A DNA stretch of 64,000 nt, from positions 1-64,000 of the forward strand of contig JAMYHX010000113.1 in the NCBI GenBank assembly GCA_025529335.1, in the 5' to 3' direction. Made by a program: the position numbers and the translations under genes. The number at the start of each line of letters is the position of its first letter. Position 1 is the first letter of the stretch. Below are positions 43,843 to 54,333 of this stretch, piece after piece. The stretch comes from Rhizopus sp. PT2906 (taxonomy: Eukaryota > Mucoromycota > Mucoromycetes > Mucorales > Rhizopodaceae). The notes under the pieces are model-generated. The model saw only the letters and a program-made list of their open reading frames with translations. It did no database searches and was not told the DNA's origin.

Positions 43843-44191
43843 GTGCTTCTAAACATATTGTATATTTCTTGTTCTTTCATTCGCATCAATAAATCATATT
43901 ACTTTATTTGTTCTTTGTTTATGTTTGTCATAATGTTGATTTTTCACATACGCACAATTTACTGATAGTACAACCTAGTAAGGACAAGAGCTGTCAAAGT
44001 CACAGTAATGCTTTTCCTCTCTCTCTTTTTCAATGCTGATAGCTCAGAGTGCGATTGTATTTATTTTTATATGTACTCTTTTATTATTCATATAAACATT
44101 ACGTGTTGTGTATGCTGTGATGCACCAGCTATTGGTAATTCTTTTAAAACCCCTACCTGAAATCTTGAAATGTTTGAAATAACTAAACAAC

Positions 44192-44286
44192 TTCTTTTGT
44201 ACACTTCCTTGTACACTTCTTTGAACACTTCCTTGTACACTTCCTTGTACACTTCCTTGTACACTTCTTTGAACACTTCTTTGTAA
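44192..44286 (+). repeat. 12-bp minisatellite
   Basis: About eight tandem units of TTCCTTGTACAC, with a variant TTCTTTGAACAC at units 3 and 7. Read on the minus strand it gives a VYKE/VFKE repeat, but no gene context supports translation. The GTAC core is palindromic. Confidence 0.9.
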
Positions 44287-44357
44287 CAGGAGTCTTTCTT
44301 GACAGTAATAAGTAGTAGTAGTAGTTTGAATAATTTACACAGGAAGGTTTGAAGGGA

Positions 44358-44398
44358 TGCGTGTGCGTGTGCGTGTGCGTGTGTGTGTTTGTGTTTGT
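44358..44398 (+). repeat. GT/GC-rich dinucleotide tract
   Basis: A run of GTGTGC and GTGTGT units ending in GTTTGTGTTTGTC, 170-210 bp beyond the stop of the minus-strand Tra2-like gene. Confidence 0.75.
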
Positions 44399-44564
44399 CT
44401 TGACTGATTATTTGAGGACTTTGTTTTATTTTTGAAGAGTTTAAAAAAATGAAAAATGGCTTGATTTTAGTTTAGCAAGAGACAGGTTAGGATTTCTTGT
44501 TTTAACTAAAGAGAAAAAAAAGTTAATTCTTTGTTTTTCTTTCCGTGCACACACAGCCTCATAT

Positions 44565-45614
44565 TTAACGAGACCAAGATCGGCTGCGGCTTCTTGAGCG
44601 ATAGTATCTTCTACGTCTGTCAAAAGAACGAGAACGACTTCTACGGCTACGTCTATCTCTAAATCTGCGGTCACGGTCATAGTAGTTGGGTCTTCTCTCG
44701 CCCATATACTGGCCAGGGGTGGGAGTATGAGGACGATGAGTGACAGAATAATCAACACGAATTTTACGTCCATCAATGTCTTTGCCATTCATTGCATCAC
44801 GAGCACGAGTGGCATCCTCTTGATCTTGGAAGTATACGAAACCAAAGCCTCTTGATCTGTTAGTCTATAGATATATTAATCATCTGGCCAAAAAGTAAGC
44901 TCTTCTTTTCTTACCCTGTGGTCATAAACAATAGTAACTTTTTCAATGGCACCAAATTTACGGAATTCATCCTCCAAGTCCTCCTCTCTAGTTCTCAAGC
45001 TTAAACCGAAAACACCCAAGATGTTTGACATTTCAGGTGCCTCCTATACGAACGTTAGTATCATGATTTTTTCATGTCTTTTTATCAACTCACTCTAGTC
45101 CCATGGAATTCTTTGTTTCTGAAAAGAAGAAGAAAAAAATTAGTATAAACTGTCAAATATATTCAAGCAAGCTACGTACTCTCTGCGAGCGGGAGAACGA
45201 CGGCGATAACGTGGGCTACGGCTATGACGACGAGGAGATACGCTACACATAATTACAAGCAAATTTGAGTTTCATCTTTGAAGTGTCAAGTGTCTTGTTT
45301 ATATATACCTTCGTCTTCTGCTGCTTCTTCGATCTCTGCTTCGAGAGGGAGAGCGAGAACGAGAACGAGAACGCGAGCGGTTTCTGGGACGTCTATCAGG
45401 AGAATAGCGACGAGGAGGAGAGCGAGAACGACTAGCAGAGCGACGTTCGTATTTAGGTGATCTACTTCTGGAACGGCTGTGACGGTCCATGTCACCGCGA
45501 TCCGAAGGTCTGCTGTCATAAGCATCCTAAAATATAGTATTTAGAATTAGAATGAAATGCAGTAAAGAGTTAATCATGTTGTCTTACCATAGGACTGGCA
45601 GGTCTGTCTCCCAT
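44565..45614 (-). CDS. Transformer-2-like SR splicing factor (RS-RRM-RS)
   Basis: RNA-binding splicing regulator of 253 residues, nuclear. Six exons: 45614-45588, 45526-45309, 45242-45180, 45118-45094, 45043-44915 and 44864-44565; introns of 50-66 nt. The N-terminal RS domain is rich in SRSRSRS and RRRSPARR. The RRM begins ILGVFGLSLRTREEDLEDEF (RNP2-like) and has RSRGFGFVYF (RNP1) split from the first half by an intron just before TNRSRG. The linker after the RRM reads HRPHTPTPGQYMG, close to the Tra2 linker with its HTPTPG motif, and a second RS domain follows. One internal exon is only 25 nt. Tra2 proteins bind GAA-rich exonic enhancers. Confidence 0.93.
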
Positions 45615-47097
45615 TTTATGAAATTTAAAGTAAAAAAGAAAGAAGCAAGTGTAAAAAAAAGTTTCAAAAAAAAAATTTCAGAAAAAAAAAAAAAAAAGAC
45701 CGCAGACGACACTTCAAAAAGCACCTAATTATTTCAGCTCTTTATTATTTGATTGGATGACAAGCTGATGACGTAATTAATATTGTTTTTCTTTGCAACG
45801 TGCTTGTGTGATCGTATCCAAGTATTTCTTGGTGCCTTTATGACGAGAGAATTGGATACACGCTTTGGGTTGATTCACAATTCAGTTTGAATGAATTTAG
45901 CTTTTATCAATCCCGTGTTGTCTCTGTTTATGGTGGCTCACTATTTCTAGACTCCGCAATCATTTTTTCTGCATGTTAATATTTATTGATGTTGATTGAC
46001 GCCATTATAGAGCTTCATAATTATGTGGGCATAATAAGCCTCAATATGGCTCAATAATGACAATGAAAAGATAAAAGACATATGAGGTCTCTTGAGGGAG
46101 TACCACTATCAAAATGGGCAATAATGCTTGTACTTTGGTTAAACAAGGAAAATGACTTAATACCTCCGTAACTCACAAGGAAAGCATAAACTTGTTCTCT
46201 TTCACCCATTAGCATTGAGCAAGAGTAGTCTATAAGGAACACTGCAAAACAAATATCCTGAAAAATGCCTGTACTCTTCCGCTTATAATCATATAATATC
46301 TTTCCAATGTTGTCCATAATCAAGACAGCCTTAGAAAACACGTAAATGAAACGATCTACAAGAAGAAAATGAGCACAAGATCATCATGTGAGAAGAAGAG
46401 CTTTATGATAAACAGAAAGAGTTTTCTGTCAGCCAGAACATCAAAGAGTCAATACACCAATGAACGTATAATCAACGAGAATAAAGCTTGACAGTGCTCT
46501 TTGTCACAAAATGATCAAAGGAAAAGGAAGGATACATGCTTTAGTTCTGACAATAAAATCAAGAGAAAGCTTTGTGGCTTGAATAATTGGACTTTTTGTC
46601 CTGTGTTCGTTGCTTCTCAAGGACACTTTGCCAAATTCTCTATAGGACTCGTTTAATCTAGAACTGAATTCATAAACATTACTACATTGAAAGGACTGTC
46701 CAACTCGTGACCGTTTGTTAGTTTAATGAATTCGATGTGGTGCGCATGTTGGTGTGCGCCAAGACTGCACATAAAAACGAAAATTTTTTTTTGCGTCATC
46801 AAGTTTCCACTTCTTTCTGTTACGTCGACATCCTCTTTTTCGTCATCAAAACTGTAAAGTATTCCCGACTGAGTAAGCTTATCCAATAAAAGAGCAAAGT
46901 ATTGAAACAATTCAATTATAGTGAAAATAGTAAAGGAAGATAAAGAGGGAAAGCATATTTTACATTTATAAAAAGAACAAGAAGGCTTTATTCCATACAA
47001 AACAAACAAAAGGTAAGGAGAGAAAGAAAAAGACATTGTTTATATCGTACAGTGTTTTATTCACAAGAAATAGCAACGTCATTATCTTTGTTTAAAA
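45615..47097. other. Divergent intergenic region
   Basis: About 1.5 kb between the Tra2-like gene (-) and the bZIP gene (+). Near 45650-45700 there are long A tracts. One minus-strand frame at 46051-46341 is listed separately. No other feature was recognised. Confidence 0.5.
46051..46341 (-). pseudogene. Isolated coding-like ORF, probably a fragment
   Basis: A 96-residue frame with coding character (VLIMDNIGKILYDYKRKSTG, GIFQDICFAVFLIDYS, GTPSRDL) that stays open upstream to about 46368, where a TTCTTCTTGTAG could be a splice acceptor. No upstream exon with a start was found. The text resembles mobile-element ORFs of Mucorales only from memory; I cannot name it. Confidence 0.35.
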
Positions 47098-48495
47098 ATG
47101 GCAGACTCAGTTATTGAAGATACCTATTCCAACAGTGAAAATAAACAGGATCTTAAACGTCCTGCTGAAGAGCCAATACAAAAAGAGGCTAAAATAGCTA
47201 AACTGGATGACGATAATACAAGTGATACAACAACAAATGAAGAAAATATAAAAGAAGATACATCAGACAATGCCCGAGAGAGTTCAGAAGCGGCTTCGGT
47301 GAATGAAGAAAGTCAAAGCAACCCCAATGCAACTATGGAAGATTCTATAAATAACAATAAATCGAGTGACACAAATGATGAGAAGATGATGAATCATGCT
47401 GGTCAATCAAAGAGAGAAGAACAACATGGTGATCAACAATTATCATTAGAACCGACACCGCAGTCGCAAGAGCAGCAGGCTAAGGAACCACAGGAGAAAC
47501 AACCAGAGCCGTTACCAACTGCAGAACAAGATGGAACACAAGTGCAGACCAATCCATCACAGCACCCACACCCACATTCTCATCCACATCCACATGCCAT
47601 TTTAAATATTACTAATACACCACCTGTGCCTCCGGGCATGCATTTATTGAATGAATCTCAACAGCATCAGATCATACAGCAGTATGTTCATGCACAGGGA
47701 CACGATCTTGCCAACTTTACAGCAGCTTCTTTAGCTCAAGCGATGGTAGCCCCTATTGCTGTGCCTGCACTTGCATCTAATCTTCTTCAGTTTCAAAATG
47801 GTGCTGTAATTACTGCACTTCCAGGTCCTCCTTCTCAACTTCCCCAACCTGCAGCCATACCCCATCCAATGCCAGAAGACGCTCAGGGTAGCAAGAGACA
47901 AAGTACAAGAAATATGACCAATGATGAACGTCGACAGAGAAGGCTGCTAAGGAATAGACAAGCAGCTAAAGAATGCCGTAAAAAGAAGAAACAACATATT
48001 CATGATATGGAAGAAAAGATTGTTCAACTTGAACAACAGAATGCTTTGCTGCAAAAAGAAGTGGAAGAGCTTAAAAATAAATTAAATATAGCTGCGATGC
48101 AAGGTACCGAAGGATACCGATTGATGAAGGAAGTTGAAGAGTTGAATGCAAAACTAAGCATGGGAAATATTCCAAATACAGCAGCAACGATGGCAGCTTC
48201 CAGCACGACCGTCGCTCATCCAGTTACTACAGACAGTAGTCCTGCTTCCGTCAACAGCAGTACTAATACTAACAAGGCTAATGACACTACTGACACAGCA
48301 ATGTCATCACAGACTAAAGTGAGTGTAATCAAAGAAGAAGAGCAAGACGCGACCTGTGAAGGACCAAGTGTTACAAAGAGCGAATTTGATAAACAAGAAA
48401 ATAGCGAGTCCAGTTTATCAACTGCTCAAGGTAAAATAATTATTCTCTGCTTCTTTTTCTTTATTGACTTGATTTTTATAGAAGCAACTGCATAA
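47098..48495 (+). CDS. bZIP transcription factor, CREB/ATF type
   Basis: Nuclear DNA-binding protein. Exons 47098-48430 and 48482-48495, intron 51 nt; the spliced protein is 448 residues ending STAQEATA. The N-terminal half is acidic and Gln/Pro-rich, with a His/Pro repeat (HPHPHSHPHPH) near residue 160. The basic region RRLLRNRQAAKECRKKKK, with the invariant N-x7-R at about 287-295, leads into a zipper (MEEKIVQLEQQNALLQKEVE). Lys rather than Arg in KKKKQ and the AAKECR core are typical of the CREB/ATF (Atf1/Sko1) branch, which binds CRE-like sites in stress responses. The intron is a multiple of three without a stop, so retention gives a 465-residue form with a hydrophobic tail. Confidence 0.9.
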   Translation: MADSVIEDTYSNSENKQDLKRPAEEPIQKEAKIAKLDDDNTSDTTTNEENIKEDTSDNARESSEAASVNEESQSNPNATMEDSINNNKSSDTNDEKMMNHAGQSKREEQHGDQQLSLEPTPQSQEQQAKEPQEKQPEPLPTAEQDGTQVQTNPSQHPHPHSHPHPHAILNITNTPPVPPGMHLLNESQQHQIIQQYVHAQGHDLANFTAASLAQAMVAPIAVPALASNLLQFQNGAVITALPGPPSQLPQPAAIPHPMPEDAQGSKRQSTRNMTNDERRQRRLLRNRQAAKECRKKKKQHIHDMEEKIVQLEQQNALLQKEVEELKNKLNIAAMQGTEGYRLMKEVEELNAKLSMGNIPNTAATMAASSTTVAHPVTTDSSPASVNSSTNTNKANDTTDTAMSSQTKVSVIKEEEQDATCEGPSVTKSEFDKQENSESSLSTAQGKIIILCFFFFIDLIFIEATA

Positions 48496-48943
48496 ATATT
48501 ATATTCCTTACTTTGCTGCTTCTCTCTCTCTTTTTTATATCTCGCTTGCACTACCAAGAATAAGCACATTTTATTGGTTCATCTGTTTTGTATGTTTTAA
48601 TCTCAGATGCATACGCAATATTTAAATAAAAAATTTTTTCCTCCATTTTCTTTTTTCCTCTTTTTCTTTAGAACAAAAAAAGAACTTTTTTATAAAGTAA
48701 CAAGCGAGAGAGTTTTACTTATCACATACATATATTCCTCTTTATAGCCTTTATTTATCTCTACCCCAAAACATCCAAACCAGTTAGGACATACTCACAC
48801 AAAAAGTAGTTAGCGTTACATACCGTCTTTAATTTCTGCTTCTTCCCCCCCTCCTCTTTTACATTTATATCAACCAAGCACTCAAACTCACTCACACACA
48901 ATCACACACTATTCTTTTATAACTGAAAGCAAAAAAAAAAAAC
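48496..48943. other. Intergenic region, tandem genes
   Basis: 3' flank of the bZIP gene and promoter/leader of the next gene. Pyrimidine-rich, with CACACA and A runs just before the ATG at 48944. Confidence 0.6.
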
Positions 48944-51001
48944 ATGACAGACAACAATAAGCCAACAGTTGTAGATGATTTCTTCTCGGCATTATTTGCC
49001 AATGATAATAATAAATTGAATACTAAGGAACCAGTATCTGAAGAACCAAAAGAACAAGAACCTGACCGTCCTCAAGACCCTTACCGTCGTTTACAGACTC
49101 AGCAGGAACAACAGCAACATGAAGCAATGCTCCAAGGGCAAGAGATGAAGCAAACTAAAAAATACAATTATGCTAAAAAGCATGAAACAGAATTAGATGA
49201 GTTTGATGAGTATTCTTTACTTAGTAGTAAACGTAAACTAGATGACGCTACTACTCATAGTGGTCGTCAAGCGCCATCTAAAAAAAGAGTTGCTGCGCCT
49301 GATGCCAACAGCATATTATCAAAGAAAAATGTTGATTGGAGCGATGTCTCTCCTGAGTCCCGTATGCTGATACGCCAATTACCCGCTCGTGTTGATAAAG
49401 AAGATGTGATGGCCTATTTTAGTGCTTATGGTGAAGTTCTTGAAGTTGTCTTTAAAAATACGTTTGGCTTTGTTCAATTTGATAGTCCCTTTGCTTGTGC
49501 AAACGCTGTTCAATGTGAGAATGGTAAAAAGTTTAAAGGAATTACGTTAGGTAAGTGTGATTGCTCTCGTGTATGAATTGATAAACTGACTTTTCTTTTT
49601 TTGTAGAATTGGAGATATGTCGTACCAAGCCCTACTTTGCCCGTGAGGATGATAGGCATCGCCAAAAATTAGCAAGACCTGGTCCTAAAATTCACCGAAG
49701 AAATGACGATCACTCTTATAATAGACGCCTAGAAAATCGTCATCAAGCACCACCACCACAACAACAACAAAAGTATGCAGATAATACCGAATATGACCCT
49801 CGTCATCCTGAAATTAGCTTGAATACCCAGATTCCAGTGGTTAAGATCATTGCTTGGAATAACGTTTCTCAACAGTTTATTTCAAATGTTGAAGATGAAT
49901 TTAGAAAGAAAAGTATCTCTGTGGCTACGGTTATTTTACAATTCCCAAATACCAGAGAATCTCTTGTAAAGCAGATGGCGATGGAAGGTGTAAAGGCTGT
50001 AGTTACTATTAACCGTGATCTTGAGAGTCAGCGAAAAGTTTCCCTTCAGGTATTTACTCCCAATACGACCGGCAGAGGCATTAGATTTGATGGTAAGTTA
50101 TTTATTGCATATTTGTTTACTTCTAAACTAACACGTAAACATTGTATTAGAATATGACAGTATATTGGGTGAGCAAGCTGCTGAAATTGTGTTACGTTCC
50201 TTGTCTCCCTCTGAGTCTACATACCACAGTTCTGCCCTATCTTCTGTTCCCGTACAGAATAACTATCCAGCTGCAACAATGTCTAGTACTAATAGCAGAC
50301 AAAGTATTGCTACAAGTACTAGTAGTCCTGCCTCAGCACCTATTCAGTCTATTGACTCTAATACCCTTGCAGCTGTCTATAGTTTACTACAGCCTAAGCC
50401 CGTCCCTGTGAGACAATATCAACAACCAAACCAGGCTCATACGACTACTACTACTACTTCTACTACTAATACTACTAGTGCTGTTGCTGCTATTACCACT
50501 CCTCCAACACAATATCAAATGCCCCAACAGCAGCAACAACAGCAACAACAGCCTACTGTATCCCAGCTGTTGGCCACTCTGTTGAACGGTCTTAATCAGA
50601 ACAATAGTTCTAGTAGTTCTCTCAGTTCAGCAACTGCAAACCTATCTATTTCACCCAAGGCAAACCATATGACCATGACAGCACCATTCAATATGCATCC
50701 ACCTCAACTCCAAGCGCAACAACAACAACAACAGCAACAACCAAACATTGCCCAGCTACTGAGTACCGCTTTAAATGGCAATCCTATGGTAGCACAGCTA
50801 CTATCAAGCCAACCATCGCTTGCCAATAACAGTAACATGATGAATGATAACCAAATAAGAAATATCCTTGCCAACTATCAAATGATGCAACCTTCTTCAA
50901 ATCAACCAAGATCTTCATCAACAAACGCGCCTTCTCCCACTGCACCTCCCACTATTCCCAATTCTAATTCCTTTAACCTTACTACAATGGCAAGATATTA
51001 A
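48944..51001 (+). CDS. Nab3-like RRM protein with poly-Gln
   Basis: RNA-binding protein of 647 residues. Exons 48944-49550, 49607-50092 and 50151-51001; introns of 56 and 58 nt. The N-terminus is acidic and Gln-rich. One RRM lies at about 138-205: SRMLIRQLPARVDKEDVMAY, a short loop, NTFGFVQFDSPFACANAVQC and the end LELEICRTKP. This short RRM closely fits yeast Nab3, a subunit of the Nrd1-Nab3-Sen1 termination complex. A second domain (about 290-365: VVKIIAWNNVSQQFISNVED, then FPNTRESLVKQMAMEGVKAV) looks like the anticodon-binding-like fold shared by Nab3 and animal NCOA5. The C-terminal half is disordered with poly-Gln and repeated AQLLSTALNG/SQLLATLLNG motifs that may oligomerise. Confidence 0.85.
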
Positions 51002-51980
51002 TAAAATAGTTTATTCTTTTATATAAAATCATCTTCTTTTTGCCTTGTTCGCTTTCATATTGCATAAAAAAGAGATCAAAAGTGTGCATGTGTGTATATG
51101 TGTGTGTGAATTGAAGGGAAAGAAAGTTTCGGTTAAATTCTATCCCTCTTACAAAGGTTTTTATTCAATCTGATTGGCTAATTTCTATATATTACTAAAC
51201 AGATATTTATTTATAAATAACCAAAACTTATTCGTGCACATTACAAGATCAATAACAATTAAACACTTTATGTCTTCTTTATTATTTAAAAAGACAGTAT
51301 TTAATACATAGAATGAGCTTGATATTTTTGAGTATAATATAAATAATATAAATGTGGTCAACGCATAAATGAAATGTAGCTGAAAAAGTTGTTAGAGACT
51401 TCATAGTCTGATCTTGTCTTCTTTTTCTTTTCTTCTTCTTCTGGACCAAAGCAAGGCCAGTTATTCCCCACCTAGTCCTAAGGTATGTTTTATTCTTTAC
51501 TCTTGTAAGAAACTGATATGTAGTATTATAGATCATAAAATCGAAAGTAGCACTGGTACTAGCTGGGGGTAGTTTGGCTCTTACCAAACTTTGATTCCAT
51601 CCACTCCTTCAACCCCTTCCGCTCCTTTAGCTCTTCTCTTTCTTGTTCCTCTCTTGTCTCTTGCTCTTTTCGGGCTGGTTATCGCTAGTCCAACCCAGGA
51701 TACACTTCGGATAAGATATTGATAATCTCTTTATAACTTTACTCACCTTTCTTGTCTTTGTTTTTCTCTTATAAATCCTCCTCTTTTATAATATCAATTT
51801 AATAACTGGTTTACTAATAATTTCTTTATTCATTCTTTTACTTTTGATGTACTTTCTTTTTATTATTATTTGTTGTCTGAAATTATAATTTTTTTATCAG
51901 TGTGCGAATAATATGCGAATAAAGTGTATTACTAAACATGAATGACGCGAAAAAGAGCTGGCTCTGAGTTGATATATGTA
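51002..51980. other. Intergenic region
   Basis: Nearly 1 kb of AT-rich DNA between two plus-strand genes. A minus-strand frame at 51282-51587 lacks coding character. Nothing else is supported. Confidence 0.55.
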
Positions 51981-51987
51981 TATAAAA
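51981..51987 (+). promoter_or_regulatory. TATA box of the SOD gene
   Basis: TATAAAA lies 62 bp before the ATG at 52049 and is followed by a T/C-rich leader. Confidence 0.6.
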
Positions 51988-52048
51988 AGCATTGAAAGTT
52001 TTTTTCTTTTCTTTTCTTTTCCCTTGCTATTTGCTCACATTCAAAAAA

Positions 52049-52669
52049 ATGGTTAACGCTGTCGCTGTTCTCAAGGGTAACGATGTCTCTGGTGTCGTCA
52101 AGTTCACTCAAGCTACTGAAAATGATCCCGTCCTTATTGAAGCCAACTTCACCGGTTTGAAGCCCGGTAAACACGGTTTCCACGTTCACGAGTTTGGTGA
52201 CAATACCAATGGTGAGTTTTATTCAATATATAAATCATCACGCATTGACATAACCTTTTAGGTTGTATCTCTGCTGGTCCTCACTATAACCCTCATGGCA
52301 AGACCCACGGTGCTCCTGAAGCCGAAGTTCGTCATGCTGGTGACTTGGGCAACATTGTTGCAAACGAAAAGGGTGAAGCTTCTTTGAAGATTGAAGACTC
52401 TCATGTCAAGTTGATTGGCCCTTACTCTGTCATTGGGTAAAAAAAGAAAAAGAAAAGTATGTAGACATTGTTGTTAACCTCTATGGCCATGTAGTCGTAC
52501 CATTGTCATCCACGCTGATGAAGATGACCTCGGTCTCGGTGGCCACGAATTATCTCTTAGCACTGGTAACGCTGGTGACCGTTTGGCCTGTGGTGTCATT
52601 GGTGGTAAGTACTAGATGATATGCATAAATTCTAATGCTCTAATCCCTGTTTAAATAGTTACCAAATAA
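52049..52669 (+). CDS. SOD1: Cu/Zn superoxide dismutase
   Basis: Cytosolic enzyme dismutating superoxide to H2O2 and oxygen. Four exons: 52049-52211, 52262-52436, 52495-52604 and 52659-52669; introns of 50, 58 and 54 nt; 152 residues. Copper and zinc ligands are all visible: HGFHVHEFGD, then CISAGPHYNPHGKTHG, RHAGDLGNI and TIVIHADEDDLG. The disulfide pair is the Cys in NGCISAG and the one in LACGVIG. The electrostatic-loop Arg is in GDRLACG. The last exon has only 11 nt, encoding the end of GVTK and the stop; without it the protein would run into intron sequence. Codon use looks more biased than in neighbours (many CC- and TC-ending codons), as expected for high expression. Confidence 0.97.
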
Positions 52670-52798
52670 AGTGGAACCGCTGCACACACATACCCATTTT
52701 TTTAAAAAAAAATAAAGTTTTGTTTATTTATGCAATTCATGTATCATGTCTTTTAATACATTTTTTATGGCTGCTTCCTGAGTCAAATCTGTCATGTC

Positions 52799-53203
52799 CT
52801 ATGCTATACGTGTTATTTTAAAAAAGTAAATAAACTGTTTCTTTCTTGCCTTCATCAAGACATCTTGTTCAGGTTGATTCAAGAATCGATAATTTTTCAT
52901 AATATATAAATACGTGTCATTATTTAAAAAGACGTTCCTTAACAATACTTTAAAGAAATAATGATGTGCATCCAAGAGTTGGTTGATTGAAGGTAAAATG
53001 TCTTTTGTGTCTTGTTGTGCCCTTGTTCTTATGTTCTGACGCTCCTCATTTGACAATGAAGCTAATTCTGTTTCAATAAATATACACCAATCTGTACATT
53101 GTGTTATAAAAAGTGGCTGCCAGGATGCCACATTAGGTTGTCTGGCTTCTTTTAATAATTGGTTGAATGTAAGAATGGCATTTACAAGTGAAGTTATTTC
53201 CAT
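52799..53203 (-). CDS. Orphan helical protein
   Basis: Open frame of 134 residues, mostly alpha-helical by composition: VNAILTFNQLLKEARQPNV, FIETELASLSNEERQ, SINQLLDAHHYFFKVLL. No family recognised. The C-terminus is uncertain. As read it ends FKITRIA-stop at 52799. An alternative end exists: after TATAGCATAG a good frame gives DMTDLTQEAAIKNVLKDM and HELHK-stop near 52735, which would fit a phase-0 intron, but the only phase-0 donor is a weak GTCTTG. Convergent with the SOD1 gene. Confidence 0.6.
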   Translation of the reverse strand: MEITSLVNAILTFNQLLKEARQPNVASWQPLFITQCTDWCIFIETELASLSNEERQNIRTRAQQDTKDILPSINQLLDAHHYFFKVLLRNVFLNNDTYLYIMKNYRFLNQPEQDVLMKARKKQFIYFFKITRIA

Positions 53204-53239
53204 ACAAGAAGAAGAAAAAAATATAAAAATAAGAGTGAC

Positions 53240-54261
53240 TTAGAATCTCTCGTCTAATACATGAAGCTGTACAAATGTTTTGAGAGCTTTTTCATAGACG
53301 CCTAAAAAGATACTTCCACCAATCGATATCCACATGATACGAGGACCCACACCAGAGAATAAGGCTCTTGGCCCTTCTTCAGCTACGATGCGTTTCATGG
53401 TAGAGATGATACCATCATAGTGTTTTCCAGACGCTTGGTTCTAAATGTGCATCATTAGTCCTACTCTTCTTTTTTTTTTTTTTTTTCTTTACTTTATGAG
53501 AAAGCATGATTCGAGTCTTGCAAACATCCAAAGGAGTTGTCACTCCTGCTGCAATACCACCAGCTACAGAACCCATAAAGGCAGCCTCATAAGGTTCCGT
53601 ACGACGGCCCTTCATAACTGCATAGGATTGTTTAAAGTATTCATACAATGGGAACTGAATACATGTAAATGGAATTTCTCGAGCCACAGTCGACAAAAAT
53701 CCACGATACATGCCTAGGATGCCTTCGGTTCGCAGCACATGTGAGACGGCGGCTGATGTGGATGTAAATTGCTTGGTTTGCATACGTTGCTTGATCACTT
53801 CTGTAGGCACTCTTACTGTGCAGGCAATCGTTTCACCACATGAAGCTGCAATCATGTGGGTCAGAGGTGCATGATCTAGGGTTGTACTCAAGACGCGTTT
53901 GGTGGCTTCATAGGTGACAAAAAATAAGGAAGCTGCCCAAATAAAGTCAATTTTCTTTATTATTTTTTTTTTTTGTTTTCTTTCTCTTGTATTATACCAT
54001 TAGGTGCACTTCCAATAACTGCACTTAATAAACCAGAGTAGATGCCTCGAAAGCCTCCAGAGGCAATGAAGCCATGTTGTGATTGTAATCTTGTCTTGAT
54101 CGTGTCTATCAAATATATAAGATATACATAGAAAAAAAAGACACACAACATGGATAAATAACTTTACCCAATGGAAAAAGAACAGTATCTACAGCTGTAC
54201 CAGCACAAGCACCAGCAAGCATAGCTTGTTTCAAGGTGCCCTGTTGGTTATTGTTGCTCAT
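53240..54261 (-). CDS. Mitochondrial S-adenosylmethionine carrier (Pet8/SAMC)
   Basis: Inner-membrane exchanger importing SAM into mitochondria for methylation, lipoate and biotin synthesis. Exons 54261-54168, 54105-53998, 53932-53493 and 53440-53240; introns of 62, 65 and 52 nt; 280 residues. Three carrier repeats with P-x-D/E-x-x-K/R: FPLDTIKTRLQ, RVPTEVIKQRMQ and TPLDVCKTRIM. Further SAMC hallmarks are LLSAVIGSAPNASLFFVTYE and the GETIACTVRVPTE segment. The signature glycines (RGIYSG, LGMYRGF, LFSGV) are present. The intron at 53441-53492 starts with an 18-base A run close to its donor. The upstream in-frame ATG at 54321 is less likely because it would add a Phe/Lys-rich lead. Confidence 0.93.
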
Positions 54262-54333
54262 TACTAGGAAAGGGGGGAAGAAAAGAAAAAAAAATTTGAG
54301 TATATTTAGGCTCCCCCTCAATATTAACTTTAT

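Larger units (their letters stand above)
43843..44564. other. Convergent intergenic region with a minisatellite
   Basis: 3' flanks of Hsp20 (+) and the Tra2-like gene (-). It holds the 12-bp minisatellite and a GT tract listed separately; otherwise AT-rich. Confidence 0.6.

Noticed and set aside
44088..44276. Minus-strand protein with VYKE repeats
   Set aside because: It is just the translation of the 12-bp minisatellite; no gene context, and it sits in the 3' flank of two genes.
46653..47036. Minus-strand frame of 127 codons
   Set aside because: Phe/Leu/Tyr-rich without family pattern, and it covers the promoter of the bZIP gene.
51282..51587. Minus-strand frame of 101 codons
   Set aside because: No motif, starts in the middle of AT-rich intergenic DNA, and the text looks random.
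52437..52494. Possible non-canonical exon in SOD1
   Set aside because: Sequence is A-rich intron with a clear GT...AG pair, and the spliced frame restores the family sequence.
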